Source: CACIAM-69d sp001698445 (GTDB lineage Bacteria; Cyanobacteriota; Cyanobacteriia; CACIAM-69d). From it: a DNA stretch of 64,000 bases. The stretch covers positions 49,653-113,652 of the forward strand of contig NZ_JAZAQF010000029.1 in NCBI RefSeq assembly GCF_043235035.1, written 5' to 3'. The notes beneath the pieces were generated by a model. The model was given only the letters and a program-made list of their open reading frames with translations. It was not told where the DNA came from and did no database searches. This document shows, piece after piece, positions 17,261 to 26,158 of the stretch (within the stretch, counting starts at the first letter, position 1; each line of letters starts with the position of its first letter). A program made the translations under genes and the position numbers.

Positions 17261-17287
17261 ACCCCCCTAGTTGCATCCTAGGGGGGT
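17261..17287. other. Strong hairpin upstream of the helicase-like gene
   Basis: ACCCCCCTAG (17261-17270) and CTAGGGGGGT (17278-17287) form a perfect 10-bp stem with a seven-base loop. It lies 33 bp before the next start codon. There is no T-run, so it may be a leader structure or protein-binding site rather than a terminator. The role is unknown. Confidence 0.5.
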
Positions 17288-17320
17288 GAAGATGCCCGCC
17301 CTTGGTCGTGGGAGCTGAGA

Positions 17321-18898
17321 ATGCTGGAAGTTGAAGTCCACCAACAGTTACGCGCGTTTTTGCGGGCCTGTGGCGATCGCCCCTGGCTTCATCACCTAAC
17401 CCTGGCGCGGTTGGTGGCGCGGGTCTTGCGATCGGGCCGCAGTTCCCTGATCCAAGGGGGCACGGCCGTGGCCGCCGGCCGCCATCGCCTCAGCTATCTG
17501 GCTCCGGCCCTGCTCTGCGAGCAGGCGGTGGTGTTGGTGGTTCCCCCGGCGGTGCAACAGCGGCTTTTAGAAGTGGACTTGGCTCGGTTGCGGTTGTGGC
17601 TGGCCCAGAGCGATCGCCCCTTGCCTCCGGTGCATTGCCTGGTGGATCAACCCCCAGAAGCCGCGCAGGCCCTGGCAGCCGCCTTGCGGGCCGATCAACC
17701 GGGTCTCTGGATTTTGTCCCCCAGCCAATGGCTGACCGATCGCCTGGAACTGTCGGGCCAGCGATCGCGCTTGGCCGGTCTGCCCACCCTGATTGATGGG
17801 GCCGATGATCTGGAGCGCTGGACGCAAGAAACCCTGCGACTGGACATTAGCCCGGCCGATTGGCATCGGTGGCGTTTGGCCTGCCCCGATCGCGCCCAGG
17901 TCATCCATGACCTGGAAGTGGCGATCGCCCATGGACTGCTACAACATCCCCCCAATCCCTACGGCGCTTGGCTGTTGGATGAACCGGAAGCGGCGGCCTT
18001 GCTGCAAACGTTGCGATTATTGGCGGCCCAACTGCCGCCCCTGTGGCGAACGCTGCTGCACCGGGCCGGCGACCAGCAATGGCCGATCCTGGCTCAGCCC
18101 GATCGCCAAACGGGACAGTTTCGCCTGCAATGCCAACCGATCGATGTGGCCGAAATCTTGCGCCCCCTCTGGCAAGCTCAGCCGATCGCCCTGATTGGCA
18201 GCTTCCTGGATTTGGAAGTGGAAGCTCCCTTATATCAAGCGCGGTTGGGGCTGGACAACGGCGATGAGCAGCGGCTGACCTGCTTGAAATTCACGCCCGA
18301 TCGACATCAAGAGGCGATCGGCTTCTATTTGCCCGAGCAGTTGCCCCTCCCCAACACCCCGCAATTTCAGGCCGCCCTCATTCAGCAGCTCTATGCCCTG
18401 TTGGCTTGGCAAGGGCCCACCGGCTTCACCGTGGTGTTGGTGGGAGACGTGCCCCTCAAGGGCCGGCTGGCGGCTCAACTGGCGGCGGAATTTGGCTCCC
18501 GCGTCCAACTGGAACGCACCGCCCCCGATGACAACGGCATTTTGGTCACCGGGTGGGACTTTTGGCGCAACCACAGCGATCGGCTGCCCGCTCCCCACCT
18601 GCTGGTGATTGCGGCCTTGCCCATTCCCTCCCTCGAAGATCCCCTGGTGGCCGCCCGGGTCAGCGCCTACAAGCGCCAGCGTCGGGACTGGTTTCGCTGG
18701 TATCTGTTGCCCTCGGCCCTTAGTGATCTGCAACGGTCGATCGCGCCGTTACGGGAGCGATCGACCCCTGATCCCAATGCGCCCCCGCTGTTAGCCCTGC
18801 TGGACACCCGGGTGGTGCGCCGCAGCTATGGCTCCCAGGTGTTGGCGGCCTTGGATCCCGTGGAGCGGATGAACGACCTCGAACCCCGTTGGCTTTAA
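17321..18898 (+). CDS. DinG/XPD-like helicase-related protein with degenerate motifs
   Basis: The 525-residue product has the layout of cyanobacterial DinG-like helicases: LIQGGTAVAAGRHRLSYLAPALL at the place of motif I (about 44-66), LWILSPSQWLTDRL and TLIDGADDLE at the place of the DEAH box (about 155-165), and a C-terminal helicase-like half with VVLVGDVPLKGRLAAQLA, ILVTGWDFWRNHSD and RVSAYKRQRRDWFRWYLLP (about 430-465). However, motif I lacks GK(S/T) and motif II reads DGAD rather than DEAH, so ATP hydrolysis is doubtful. The family relation is an inference from motif order and my memory of similar cyanobacterial proteins. It might act as a structural DNA-binding protein. It stands alone after a strong hairpin. 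Confidence 0.65.
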   Translation: MLEVEVHQQLRAFLRACGDRPWLHHLTLARLVARVLRSGRSSLIQGGTAVAAGRHRLSYLAPALLCEQAVVLVVPPAVQQRLLEVDLARLRLWLAQSDRPLPPVHCLVDQPPEAAQALAAALRADQPGLWILSPSQWLTDRLELSGQRSRLAGLPTLIDGADDLERWTQETLRLDISPADWHRWRLACPDRAQVIHDLEVAIAHGLLQHPPNPYGAWLLDEPEAAALLQTLRLLAAQLPPLWRTLLHRAGDQQWPILAQPDRQTGQFRLQCQPIDVAEILRPLWQAQPIALIGSFLDLEVEAPLYQARLGLDNGDEQRLTCLKFTPDRHQEAIGFYLPEQLPLPNTPQFQAALIQQLYALLAWQGPTGFTVVLVGDVPLKGRLAAQLAAEFGSRVQLERTAPDDNGILVTGWDFWRNHSDRLPAPHLLVIAALPIPSLEDPLVAARVSAYKRQRRDWFRWYLLPSALSDLQRSIAPLRERSTPDPNAPPLLALLDTRVVRRSYGSQVLAALDPVERMNDLEPRWL

Positions 18899-19113
18899 AT
18901 TTCCAGGGCAGCCCTGACGGGCTAGAAATCTGAATCCAAAGTTGAAGAATTCTTGCGAAATGTTCGTCTAAGCTCATTTCCCTCGGGGGCGATCGGGCGA
19001 ATTTTTGATCGCTCTGCTCCCCAATCGAACTACCAGCCCAACCATTTCGCGATCGTTTCAGGGTTAATTAACAGATATCCTTTATCTACAAAAAAACTGG
19101 GTGGAGATGAACA

Positions 19114-19329
19114 ATGGGTGAATCCAAACGCCGCAAATCCCTCCTTGGGGACGACTACGGCAAAGCTCAAGAAACGATTTTGCCCAACGTGCCAATTACC
19201 AAACAGCAAGCCGATCGGTTCGTGAAGATCACCAGTCGCGGGGCTTGGATTGGGATCGGTACGCTGTTGGCCGCTTGGCTCACCATTCGATTCGTGGGGC
19301 CGGCCTTTGGCTGGTGGCAGGTTAACTAA
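19114..19329 (+). CDS. DUF2839-like small membrane protein
   Basis: This 71-residue protein begins MGESKRRKSLLGDDYGKAQE and has one membrane segment (about 45-66) with the words RGAWIGIGTLLAAWLTIRFVGPAFGWW. Both ends match the cyanobacterial DUF2839 family as I remember it. A ribosome binding site GGAG lies seven bases before the ATG. The function is unknown; the family is confined largely to cyanobacteria. It stands alone. Confidence 0.88.
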   Translation: MGESKRRKSLLGDDYGKAQETILPNVPITKQQADRFVKITSRGAWIGIGTLLAAWLTIRFVGPAFGWWQVN

Positions 19330-20146
19330 AATCAGTGGGGGCGATCGCCCAAGAATCGCGCCATCATCGCGCCATAATTGATACCCTTGGGAAGTCTTTG
19401 GAAAACGTCTGCTCCGCTCAATTGGGCAGCCGGCCCCCTGTGACCTGTTGCGATCGAATCCTAAGAATTCTCAACGGTTGTTCCTATCTCCCCGGATCCG
19501 AATCAAACCATGGGAAGATCGCAATAGTCCCCATCATGTCGGACTTTGAGCGCTTCCTTGGCTCAAAACATCCGTGCCAAGATCCGCGCCAATCCGTTGC
19601 GAAGGAACCCCCCATTAGTCCCGCATCAACCGCTATTCACCCCCTGACCTGCCATCCCCATAATCCATTTCCCGGGGACGGTCAATGTAACAATCCGAAC
19701 AGCATAGACAAGAGTTTGGATCAGGGTTTTCAGGGGCACTTCCTAAGGGCCCAAGTTCCGGAATCCTCTGGAATTGATGAGCGTTTCTTCAGCAATTCTT
19801 CAGGAAAATCTGCTCAATGCTGGCCAAAGTTTGATCCCGAAACCGCTCGAAGCACTGTGTTCTTTCATACGGACTGGTGACACAGATTAGTGGGATCTTG
19901 CCAGCAGTTTACGGGTCACCGATGCTGCCCTTGCACTAGGGATAACCATCCCAAACCCAGCATTGGGCAGATTAGGGCCTTTGTCGCCTGCCATTGTTAA
20001 GGGGCAGCTCCGAGCGATCGCCCCAAGCACCACATCAATCGAATCAGCGAAACCAATCAATCCGTTGATTGCTTGCTGAAATTCTTAAGAGACTATAAAA
20101 ATCGTAATCAGCCTCTACAATGAAACCAGAAGATCGAGGGTAAGCC
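19330..20146. other. Intergenic region without a supported gene
   Basis: An open frame of 181 codons runs through 19335-19880, but its composition (many Cys, Pro, Ser, His and no hydrophobic core or recognised motif) does not look like a protein. Its start also lies directly at the end of the previous gene without a ribosome binding site. A short inverted repeat, CTGCCC/GGGCAG, lies near 19932-19968. I see nothing else. Confidence 0.45.
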
Positions 20147-20539
20147 GTGTTTCTCAGACTTGCCGAGCAGCATCGCCAGTTTGTCAGGGATCTCGTCATG
20201 AGCCTGCAAGCGTTGGCCAATGTTTTAGAACGCCGGGGCTATTTGGCCTCGTGCTATACCTGTGGCGATCGCATGAACAGCGCATCGTTTATGGTTAGTC
20301 TCGGCGATAATCACCTGATCCGGTTCCTGGTGTCCGACTATGGAATTACCTGGACGGAGATGCGAGATGATCGCGAACTCATGAAAATTGAAGGTGCCGA
20401 GGCGATCGGGCAGCTCCAGGAATTAGCCAAGCTGCTGAAGGTTTCTGAAAATTCCCCATTGGCCGATCGTTCCGTTCCCCAATCCCCCGTCATGGGCACA
20501 ACGGCTCCAAACGCTTCAACCCAGATGTTGGTGGGCTAA
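20147..20539 (+). CDS. DUF1815-like conserved cyanobacterial protein
   Basis: A 130-residue protein starting MFLRLAEQHRQFVRDLVMSLQALANVLERRGYLASCYTCGDRMNSASFM, continuing with LIRFLVSDYGITWTEMRDDRELMK. This is the DUF1815 pattern as I remember it from cyanobacterial genomes. The first 100 residues match; the last 30 (Ser, Pro, Thr-rich) look like a variable tail. The start codon is GTG at 20147. Two Cys residues (about 36 and 39, CYTC) could bind metal. Its function is unknown and there is no close operon partner. Confidence 0.85.
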   Translation: MFLRLAEQHRQFVRDLVMSLQALANVLERRGYLASCYTCGDRMNSASFMVSLGDNHLIRFLVSDYGITWTEMRDDRELMKIEGAEAIGQLQELAKLLKVSENSPLADRSVPQSPVMGTTAPNASTQMLVG

Positions 20540-20828
20540 GGTGAAACCGCAAACCGCGCTTGGTGGCCCGTGCGCTGGGACGTTGCAAAAGTTGCACAAT
20601 GGATTAGTGAGTCCAATTTCCCTCAGCGCGCCATCAAGACCGGTGGCCAACCTGTGCGATCACTCAGTAATTACTCGGTAATTACTCGGTCGCTCAAGGT
20701 GCAGGTGGCAACTCAGGGGTGGTTGTGTGTATCGTTGGAATCCTCATGCCCCTAAGCTGAGGAGGGTGTCAAGTGTCTACCTCAACCTCTGCTCTTCGCG
20801 GTTGATTGCGTTTTAACATCCTGCCCCT

Positions 20829-21572
20829 ATGAACCCCCGCGCTGTCGATCCTCGCACTCCCGATCGCCCCCCGATCGATGCTGACGAGCATCGAGAGCAA
20901 GCCTATGAGCTGTTTCTAAAGCTTTACAACAACCATCGCGACTTTTTTGATGAGCTGCTGGATGCGGATCAGCAACAGGTGGGTGAACATCTCCGCAGTA
21001 GCCGTTATGTCCAGGGCATTGTGCGCGGTCAGCAGGCCTATCTGATTTCCAACCTAATTAACGGCAAAAGCCAATCCCTGCTGCAATATCAAATGATTTG
21101 GATGATGGGGCGCGATCCCCAAGCGGCATTGCCGATTCCCGATCAGCGCCTCTCCCGTCGTCACGCAGTGATTCAATACATTCCGCGCCGGGGTTTTTAT
21201 TTGGTGGATCTGGGCAGCACCAACGGCTCTTTTATTAACGGTCGGCTGGTGCGGGGCCGCCACCGGTTGCGGGATGGTGATCGACTGCGGTTGGGGGGCT
21301 TTTCGTTTGATTTCTTTATCTGCTACAGCTCCCAAACAGTGAATTCAGCCCCGGCCGATTTGATCGCCCAGCTCCAAGCCATGCCGATTCCAGAGGAAAC
21401 GGATTCCAGCTTGCGCTACAAGGATGCGTTATCCGTGCCGTTGGCGGAGAAGTTGGCGGCGGAGGAAACGATGCTGGCCAGTGGCGAGGGGGCCGGCGAG
21501 AATAATGCCCCGGTGGATGGTGAGGATGATTTGGGGCCGCCGTTGCCGGATCCCGAGGGATTTGCGTTTTAG
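20829..21572 (+). CDS. FHA-domain protein
   Basis: The 247-residue product has an N-terminal helical part (about 15-80) and an FHA domain (about 85-170). Key FHA residues are visible: GRD, LSRRHAVIQY, LVDLGSTNGSFING and LRDGDRLRLGG. FHA domains bind phosphothreonine on partner proteins, so it may take part in Ser/Thr kinase signalling. The C-terminal tail (about 180-247) is acidic and disordered. The gene is convergent with the exopolyphosphatase gene. A partner kinase is not in the window. Its N-terminal part resembles that of cyanobacterial FHA proteins of unknown role. Confidence 0.88.
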   Translation: MNPRAVDPRTPDRPPIDADEHREQAYELFLKLYNNHRDFFDELLDADQQQVGEHLRSSRYVQGIVRGQQAYLISNLINGKSQSLLQYQMIWMMGRDPQAALPIPDQRLSRRHAVIQYIPRRGFYLVDLGSTNGSFINGRLVRGRHRLRDGDRLRLGGFSFDFFICYSSQTVNSAPADLIAQLQAMPIPEETDSSLRYKDALSVPLAEKLAAEETMLASGEGAGENNAPVDGEDDLGPPLPDPEGFAF

Positions 21573-21629
21573 GGTTTGATTGTTGGTTTTTGCGGTTGGT
21601 CGGTTAGATGGCTTTCCGCGGCCCCAAGG

Positions 21630-23279
21630 CTAGCAACCGCTGGGTTCCATGATCGTCACCAGATCCACGCTGAATTGGGTCTCGAAAATGGGACATTCAC
21701 AGTCCAGACTCCACCGCTCGATCGCGCAGTCATCGTGGCGATCAGCCGGTTCCAACAACAATCGAAATTCGCGACTGGGGGGCCGAAACTGGCATTGCAC
21801 CCGCCGCACCGCTTGAATTTGACGGCGATCGAGGGCTGCGGCCAGGCGCAAAATGGCGCTCAGCTCGTCCACCATTTGCCGATAGCGCTTGCCAGCCAGG
21901 GCCTGATAGCCCTCGTGTCGTTTTTTGGGAGCGCTCTTGCGGTGGTAGCGGGCCAGGTTGGCAATCACTTCAATTTCCGTTTCCGTGTAGCCCAGCAGTT
22001 GTCCGTGGCGGATCAGGTAATAGGCGTGTTTGTGGTGAGCATCATGGCCCACGTGATGGCCACATTGGTGCAGGATGGCGGCGGCCCACAGCAGCTCGCG
22101 GCTATTGTCATCCCAGTTGTGCAATAGGCCTTGGGTTTGGTCAAACAGGGTGAGGGCCATGGCGGCCACATGCTCGGCGGAAGGCAGGTTCACCTGATAT
22201 TTTTTGGCCAACGCCAGAACGCTGCGTTCTCTCACGGAGCTTTGGAACCGCAGGCGATCGTCAATCAGTTGGTGCTGCAACATCCAGTCAACGATTACGC
22301 CTTCCCGGAGCGATCGCTCGCACACCACCAGTCGATCGACTCCCAACAGATCCATGGCTTCTTGCAACACCACGGCTCCGGCCAGGATAATTTCCGCCCG
22401 CCGATCGCTCATTGCCGGCAGGGTCGATCGCTCCTCAATGTCCATGCGGCGCAGTCGATCAACCCATTCTCGCAGGGCCGCCAACGGTAACTCACAGCCC
22501 TGCAACGGGGAGGGAACATAGCCCGTGGTGTCCGCCGCATGGATGGCCGCCAAGCATTCCGCCGTGCCCGACGTGCCCACCAGGGTCAGTTGAGCCGCGA
22601 GGGGATGTTTGACCAGTTCCCCATGCAATTCTTCCACCGCCCGTTCCAACATGCCCCGGGCATAGGCCCGCAGCGCCTCGTAATCCGTGTCTGTGATCGG
22701 GTCGGTGCGGACAAATTCCGTGGTGAGCCGCACAGCCCCCACCTTGGTGCTGCTGAGGTAAAGGGGTTCACGCCCATCCCCCAAAATCAACTCCGTGGAG
22801 CCACCGCCAATGTCGATGATGGCGTGGGGCTTGCCATCCAACTCCATGGCTGACAACACCCCCAGATAAATGCGGCGGGCTTCTTCGGGCCCGGCGATCG
22901 CATTCACCTTCATGCCCACATCCCGTGCCACCCGTCGCAAAAAGTCCCGGCCGTTGGGAGCTTCCCGCACGGCACTGGTGGCCACGGCAATCACTTCATC
23001 CACTTGCAGGCTCAGGGCCAGGTCATAGCACCGTTGCAGGGCGGCGATCGCCCGGCTCATGGCTGCCTCTGTCAAATCACCGGTTTTGGGATCTCGCTCA
23101 CCCAACCGCACCGTACTTTTCTCGCGGGAAATGATGTCGAAGGCGGGCAAACTGGGATCCACCCGCACAATCGCCATGTGAATGGAGTTTGTGCCGATGT
23201 CGATGGCGGCCACAACGGGACGGCTCGATCGAAAAGCGAGCGGGGCAGGCGAAGGAGACAGGGTTTGCATGGTTTGCAT
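21630..23279 (-). CDS. ppx: Exopolyphosphatase / pppGpp phosphatase (Ppx/GppA)
   Basis: A 549-residue member of the Ppx/GppA family. The N-terminal ASKHA ATPase-like fold has AAIDIGTNSIHMAIVRV (about 24-40) and IDIGGGSTELILG (about 150-162), the phosphate-binding loops. The C-terminal half is an HD-type domain with HQCGHHVGHDAHHKHAYYLI and NLARYHRKSAPKKRH, as in full-length Ppx. It removes orthophosphate from polyphosphate ends or from pppGpp. Two ATGs, at 23279 and 23270, both could start it. Polyphosphate metabolism fits the pst phosphate importer 5 kb away, but they are not linked in one operon. Confidence 0.94.
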   Translation of the reverse strand: MQTMQTLSPSPAPLAFRSSRPVVAAIDIGTNSIHMAIVRVDPSLPAFDIISREKSTVRLGERDPKTGDLTEAAMSRAIAALQRCYDLALSLQVDEVIAVATSAVREAPNGRDFLRRVARDVGMKVNAIAGPEEARRIYLGVLSAMELDGKPHAIIDIGGGSTELILGDGREPLYLSSTKVGAVRLTTEFVRTDPITDTDYEALRAYARGMLERAVEELHGELVKHPLAAQLTLVGTSGTAECLAAIHAADTTGYVPSPLQGCELPLAALREWVDRLRRMDIEERSTLPAMSDRRAEIILAGAVVLQEAMDLLGVDRLVVCERSLREGVIVDWMLQHQLIDDRLRFQSSVRERSVLALAKKYQVNLPSAEHVAAMALTLFDQTQGLLHNWDDNSRELLWAAAILHQCGHHVGHDAHHKHAYYLIRHGQLLGYTETEIEVIANLARYHRKSAPKKRHEGYQALAGKRYRQMVDELSAILRLAAALDRRQIQAVRRVQCQFRPPSREFRLLLEPADRHDDCAIERWSLDCECPIFETQFSVDLVTIMEPSGC

Positions 23280-23474
23280 GGCGGGTCTAGGCCGATTTTA
23301 ATACCGCAGTTGATCAGATGCGCATTCCGGTTGGTGGATTGGCTGAACAGCAGAGAAACTCCGGATTGGGCACTTGATTTTGCGAAGTGTATTGCAACGC
23401 TGCTTTACACCCTGCGAGTGCGTCCGATGCTGTTGTCTACTCTTCGATCGATTACAGCCCATAGCCAATTGTGG

Positions 23475-25007
23475 ATGAATCCGGTGATGGATCAGGCGGC
23501 GGCCACCCACTCGCAGCCCGATCGCGCCATTGTCCTCGGAGGAAGTTTGGCGGGTCTGTTGGCCGCCCGAGTTTTGGCCGATCGCTTCCAAACCGTCTTG
23601 GTTTTGGAACGAGATCCCCTGCCCACCCCCTGGGAGCGACCCGAAACCCCGGACGAAACCTGGTGCAATCGCCGTCCCGGCACGCCCCAGGCTGATCATG
23701 TGCATGTGCTGTTGGCTCGGGGACAGCAGATTTTGGAATCGCTCTTTCCTGGATTCGCCAATGATTTGGCCACGTCCGGAGCAGTGGAGGTTAACTGGAC
23801 AGCAGACTGCGCCATGATGGGTCTCGGCAGTTGGAATCCACGGGTTTCATCGGATTTGGTGACCCGCACCAGCAGCCGATCGCTCCTGGAAAACCTGGTG
23901 CGGCGACGGTTACAGGCCATTCCCAACGTGATCTTTATGTCGGGGGTTGCGGTTCAAGGGCTAGTGGTGGCGGGCGATCGGGTCACGGGAGTGCGCCTGG
24001 AAGGGAACTCTGCCCAAAACCTGGTGAGCAGCCTGGCCACGGAAACCCTCTTGGGGGCCCAATTGGTGGTGGATGCCATGGGGCGCAATTCCCAAATGCC
24101 CCGCTGGTTGCAACAGTTGGGCTACGGCTCCGTTCCGGAAGTGACGATTGATGCCAAGTTGGGTTATGCCAGCCGTTGGTATCAAATGCCCGCCGATTAC
24201 TTAGCCCAGATGGCTCAGGATCCGGAAAACACCTGGAAATCGATTTTGCTGTGGGCCAAGCCGCCCCACCAACCCCGCGCCGGGGTGCTCTATCCGGTGG
24301 AGGGTAACCGCTGGGTGGTGACGGTTTCGGGAACCAATGGCGACTATCCCCCGGCCGACGAGGAAGGGTTTCTGGCCTTTGTCCGCAGCTTGCGGGATCC
24401 GGCCATTGCGCGGGCGATCGCCTCGGCGCAACCGATTTCAGACATCAAGCTCTATCGGGGCACGGCCAATCGCTGGCGACATTACGAACAGTTGGCCACG
24501 TTCCCGATCGGGCTGGCCCTGTTGGGGGATGCGGTTTGCACCTTCAACCCAATCTATGGCCAGGGGATGACCGGGGCCGCACTCGGCGCGGTGACCTTGG
24601 GCGATTGTCTCGATCGAGCACAATCGGAACTGGGCCTAAATTGGGGGCAATTTACCCACCTGTTTCGGCAAGAGTTGGCCCGAGTGATTCAGTTGCCTTG
24701 GTTGATGGCCACGGGGGAAGATCTGCGTTGGCCCGCCACCGAAGGGCCGCGACCCGATCGCCCCACACGCTTGATGCAAGCTTACCTGGAGCGAGTTTTG
24801 CATCTCACCGATGCCCACAAGGACATCCATGAGATCGTCTGGAAAATCCAGCACATGATCCTCTCTCCCCAAGCCCTGTTTCATCCCTCGATCGTGATGC
24901 GGGTGGGGGGCGCTTGGCTCTATCAACGGCTGCTGGCCAATTGGTTTCCCACCTGGGGGCCCGAAAACCTGAACCTCACGCCCTCGTTCTTGGGGGCCCG
25001 GCGTTAG
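23475..25007 (+). CDS. FAD-dependent monooxygenase-like oxidoreductase
   Basis: Started at ATG 23475 the product has 510 residues; an ATG at 23427 is an alternative and the frame is open far upstream on the antisense of ppx. A Rossmann FAD-binding motif is near the N-terminus (VLGGSLAGLLAARVLADRF, followed by LVLERD). The second FAD motif is GLALLGDAVCTFNPIYGQGMTGAALGA (about 343-370), typical of aromatic hydroxylase and geranylgeranyl reductase-like flavoproteins. HVHVLLARGQQILESLFPGF marks a group of FAD oxidoreductases related to polyketide or hopanoid-type halogenase/hydroxylase families. The substrate is unknown. It is convergent with the exbD gene 12 bp away. There is no operon partner. 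Confidence 0.87.
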   Translation: MNPVMDQAAATHSQPDRAIVLGGSLAGLLAARVLADRFQTVLVLERDPLPTPWERPETPDETWCNRRPGTPQADHVHVLLARGQQILESLFPGFANDLATSGAVEVNWTADCAMMGLGSWNPRVSSDLVTRTSSRSLLENLVRRRLQAIPNVIFMSGVAVQGLVVAGDRVTGVRLEGNSAQNLVSSLATETLLGAQLVVDAMGRNSQMPRWLQQLGYGSVPEVTIDAKLGYASRWYQMPADYLAQMAQDPENTWKSILLWAKPPHQPRAGVLYPVEGNRWVVTVSGTNGDYPPADEEGFLAFVRSLRDPAIARAIASAQPISDIKLYRGTANRWRHYEQLATFPIGLALLGDAVCTFNPIYGQGMTGAALGAVTLGDCLDRAQSELGLNWGQFTHLFRQELARVIQLPWLMATGEDLRWPATEGPRPDRPTRLMQAYLERVLHLTDAHKDIHEIVWKIQHMILSPQALFHPSIVMRVGGAWLYQRLLANWFPTWGPENLNLTPSFLGARR

Positions 25008-25019
25008 GGGCCGATTCCC

Positions 25020-25622
25020 CTAATCGTTCGTTACGTCCGGCACATCCGAGAGCACTCGGCCGGGGATCGGAGCCGCTGGGGCTGTTTCTGCCTCGGCGGC
25101 TTCGTTGTTGGTGGCATCGTTGGTGGCATCTTCCGCCGGGGCGGCCGCTTCCGCATTCGATGCGGCCTCGCTCTCCGGGGCATTCTCCGCAGGAGTCGCC
25201 CACTCTTCCCCGATCGCCAGGGTGACCCGATCGGGGCCGGCGGCCCGCAGCTCACTGACCAACTGCAACACCTTTTCGTAGGGCAAGTTGCGATCGGGCT
25301 GAATCAACACCACACCCTTGGGATTCTTGAGGTAGTTCTGAATATCTGCCTTGAGTTGATCCTTGGGGATGGCGCGATCGAGCACCACCGTTTGCCCCTG
25401 GCGATCCAGCTTAATCAACAAGGGCGGTGGCGGTGGCCCCTGGTCGGGTTCCGCAGGCGCATCCTCACCGCTGGCGGGCAGGTTCACCTCCAGGCTGTTT
25501 TGGCTGCCCAACACCATGGACAAAATGATGAAAAAGGTGAGCACCGTCATCAACACGTCCAGCATCGGCACAAGGTTGACTTCCGGGGGCTTGTGGTGAG
25601 TCTGTCGATTGCGCGATCGCAT
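25020..25622 (-). CDS. exbD: ExbD/TolR biopolymer transport protein, long form
   Basis: The 200-residue product has an N-terminal cytoplasmic tail, one membrane helix with the key Asp (PMLDVLMTVLTFFIILSMVLG, Asp near 22) and a periplasmic ExbD domain (about 70-150) with VVLIQPDRNLPYEKVLQLVSELRAAG. The last 50 residues are an unusual Ala/Glu/Asn-rich tail. With ExbB it forms a proton-driven motor that energises outer-membrane transport through TonB. It follows another exbD and exbB on the same strand, at gaps of about 96 and 29 bp. Two different ExbD proteins per ExbB suggests heteromeric motors; this is inferred. Confidence 0.92.
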   Translation of the reverse strand: MRSRNRQTHHKPPEVNLVPMLDVLMTVLTFFIILSMVLGSQNSLEVNLPASGEDAPAEPDQGPPPPPLLIKLDRQGQTVVLDRAIPKDQLKADIQNYLKNPKGVVLIQPDRNLPYEKVLQLVSELRAAGPDRVTLAIGEEWATPAENAPESEAASNAEAAAPAEDATNDATNNEAAEAETAPAAPIPGRVLSDVPDVTND

Positions 25623-25718
25623 GGTTGAGGATCCACTCCGGTTGAGGGGGGCATGAGCGCCAAAGGGACGGGGCAGCGGCAGGCAACGGCCGAAAAAACC
25701 AACCGGACTAACCGTTGA

Positions 25719-26129
25719 TTAACCCTGCTCGAAGGAAAGACCGACCCGATCGCCTCCCACGGCTTTCAGGAGCGTTAAGACCTCTTCAATTGATCGAAAC
25801 GGCAAGGTGCGATCGGCCTTCAACACCACCATCCCATCTGGCTGTTTGGCAAAATAGTCCGCCACGGCTTGGTCCAGTTCCGCCGGGGTCACCGGTTTGT
25901 CATTCAGCAAAATCTGTTTTTTTTGGTCTAGCCCCACCAGCAGCGGATCCTTAGGAACCGTCGCCGCCGCTGAGGTTTTGGCCTTGGGCAACTGCACGTT
26001 GGGCATCTGCGCCCCCGTCAGGGTCATCGACACCAAAATAAAGAAAGTGAGCACCGTCATCAACACGTCCATCATCGGCACGAGGTTGATTTCCGGAAGC
26101 TGATTGGCCGATCGGGTCTTGGGTCGCAT
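25719..26129 (-). CDS. exbD: ExbD/TolR biopolymer transport protein, short form
   Basis: A 136-residue ExbD. The membrane segment PMMDVLMTVLTFFILVSMTL carries the proton-conducting Asp (about 19), followed by the periplasmic domain with DPLLVGLDQKKQILLN and MVVLKADRTLPFRSIEEVLTLLKAVGGDR. It has no extended tail, unlike the ExbD encoded just downstream. It starts 29 bp after exbB ends, so both are surely co-transcribed. It would be the ordinary partner of ExbB in the proton channel. Confidence 0.93.
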   Translation of the reverse strand: MRPKTRSANQLPEINLVPMMDVLMTVLTFFILVSMTLTGAQMPNVQLPKAKTSAAATVPKDPLLVGLDQKKQILLNDKPVTPAELDQAVADYFAKQPDGMVVLKADRTLPFRSIEEVLTLLKAVGGDRVGLSFEQG

Positions 26130-26158
26130 GGGGCCTGGTCTCCTGTCCTAATCCACTC

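Noticed and set aside
19335..19880. 181-codon open frame on the plus strand
   Set aside because: It has no ribosome binding site, an odd amino-acid make-up and no motif; it is likely chance in GC-rich DNA.
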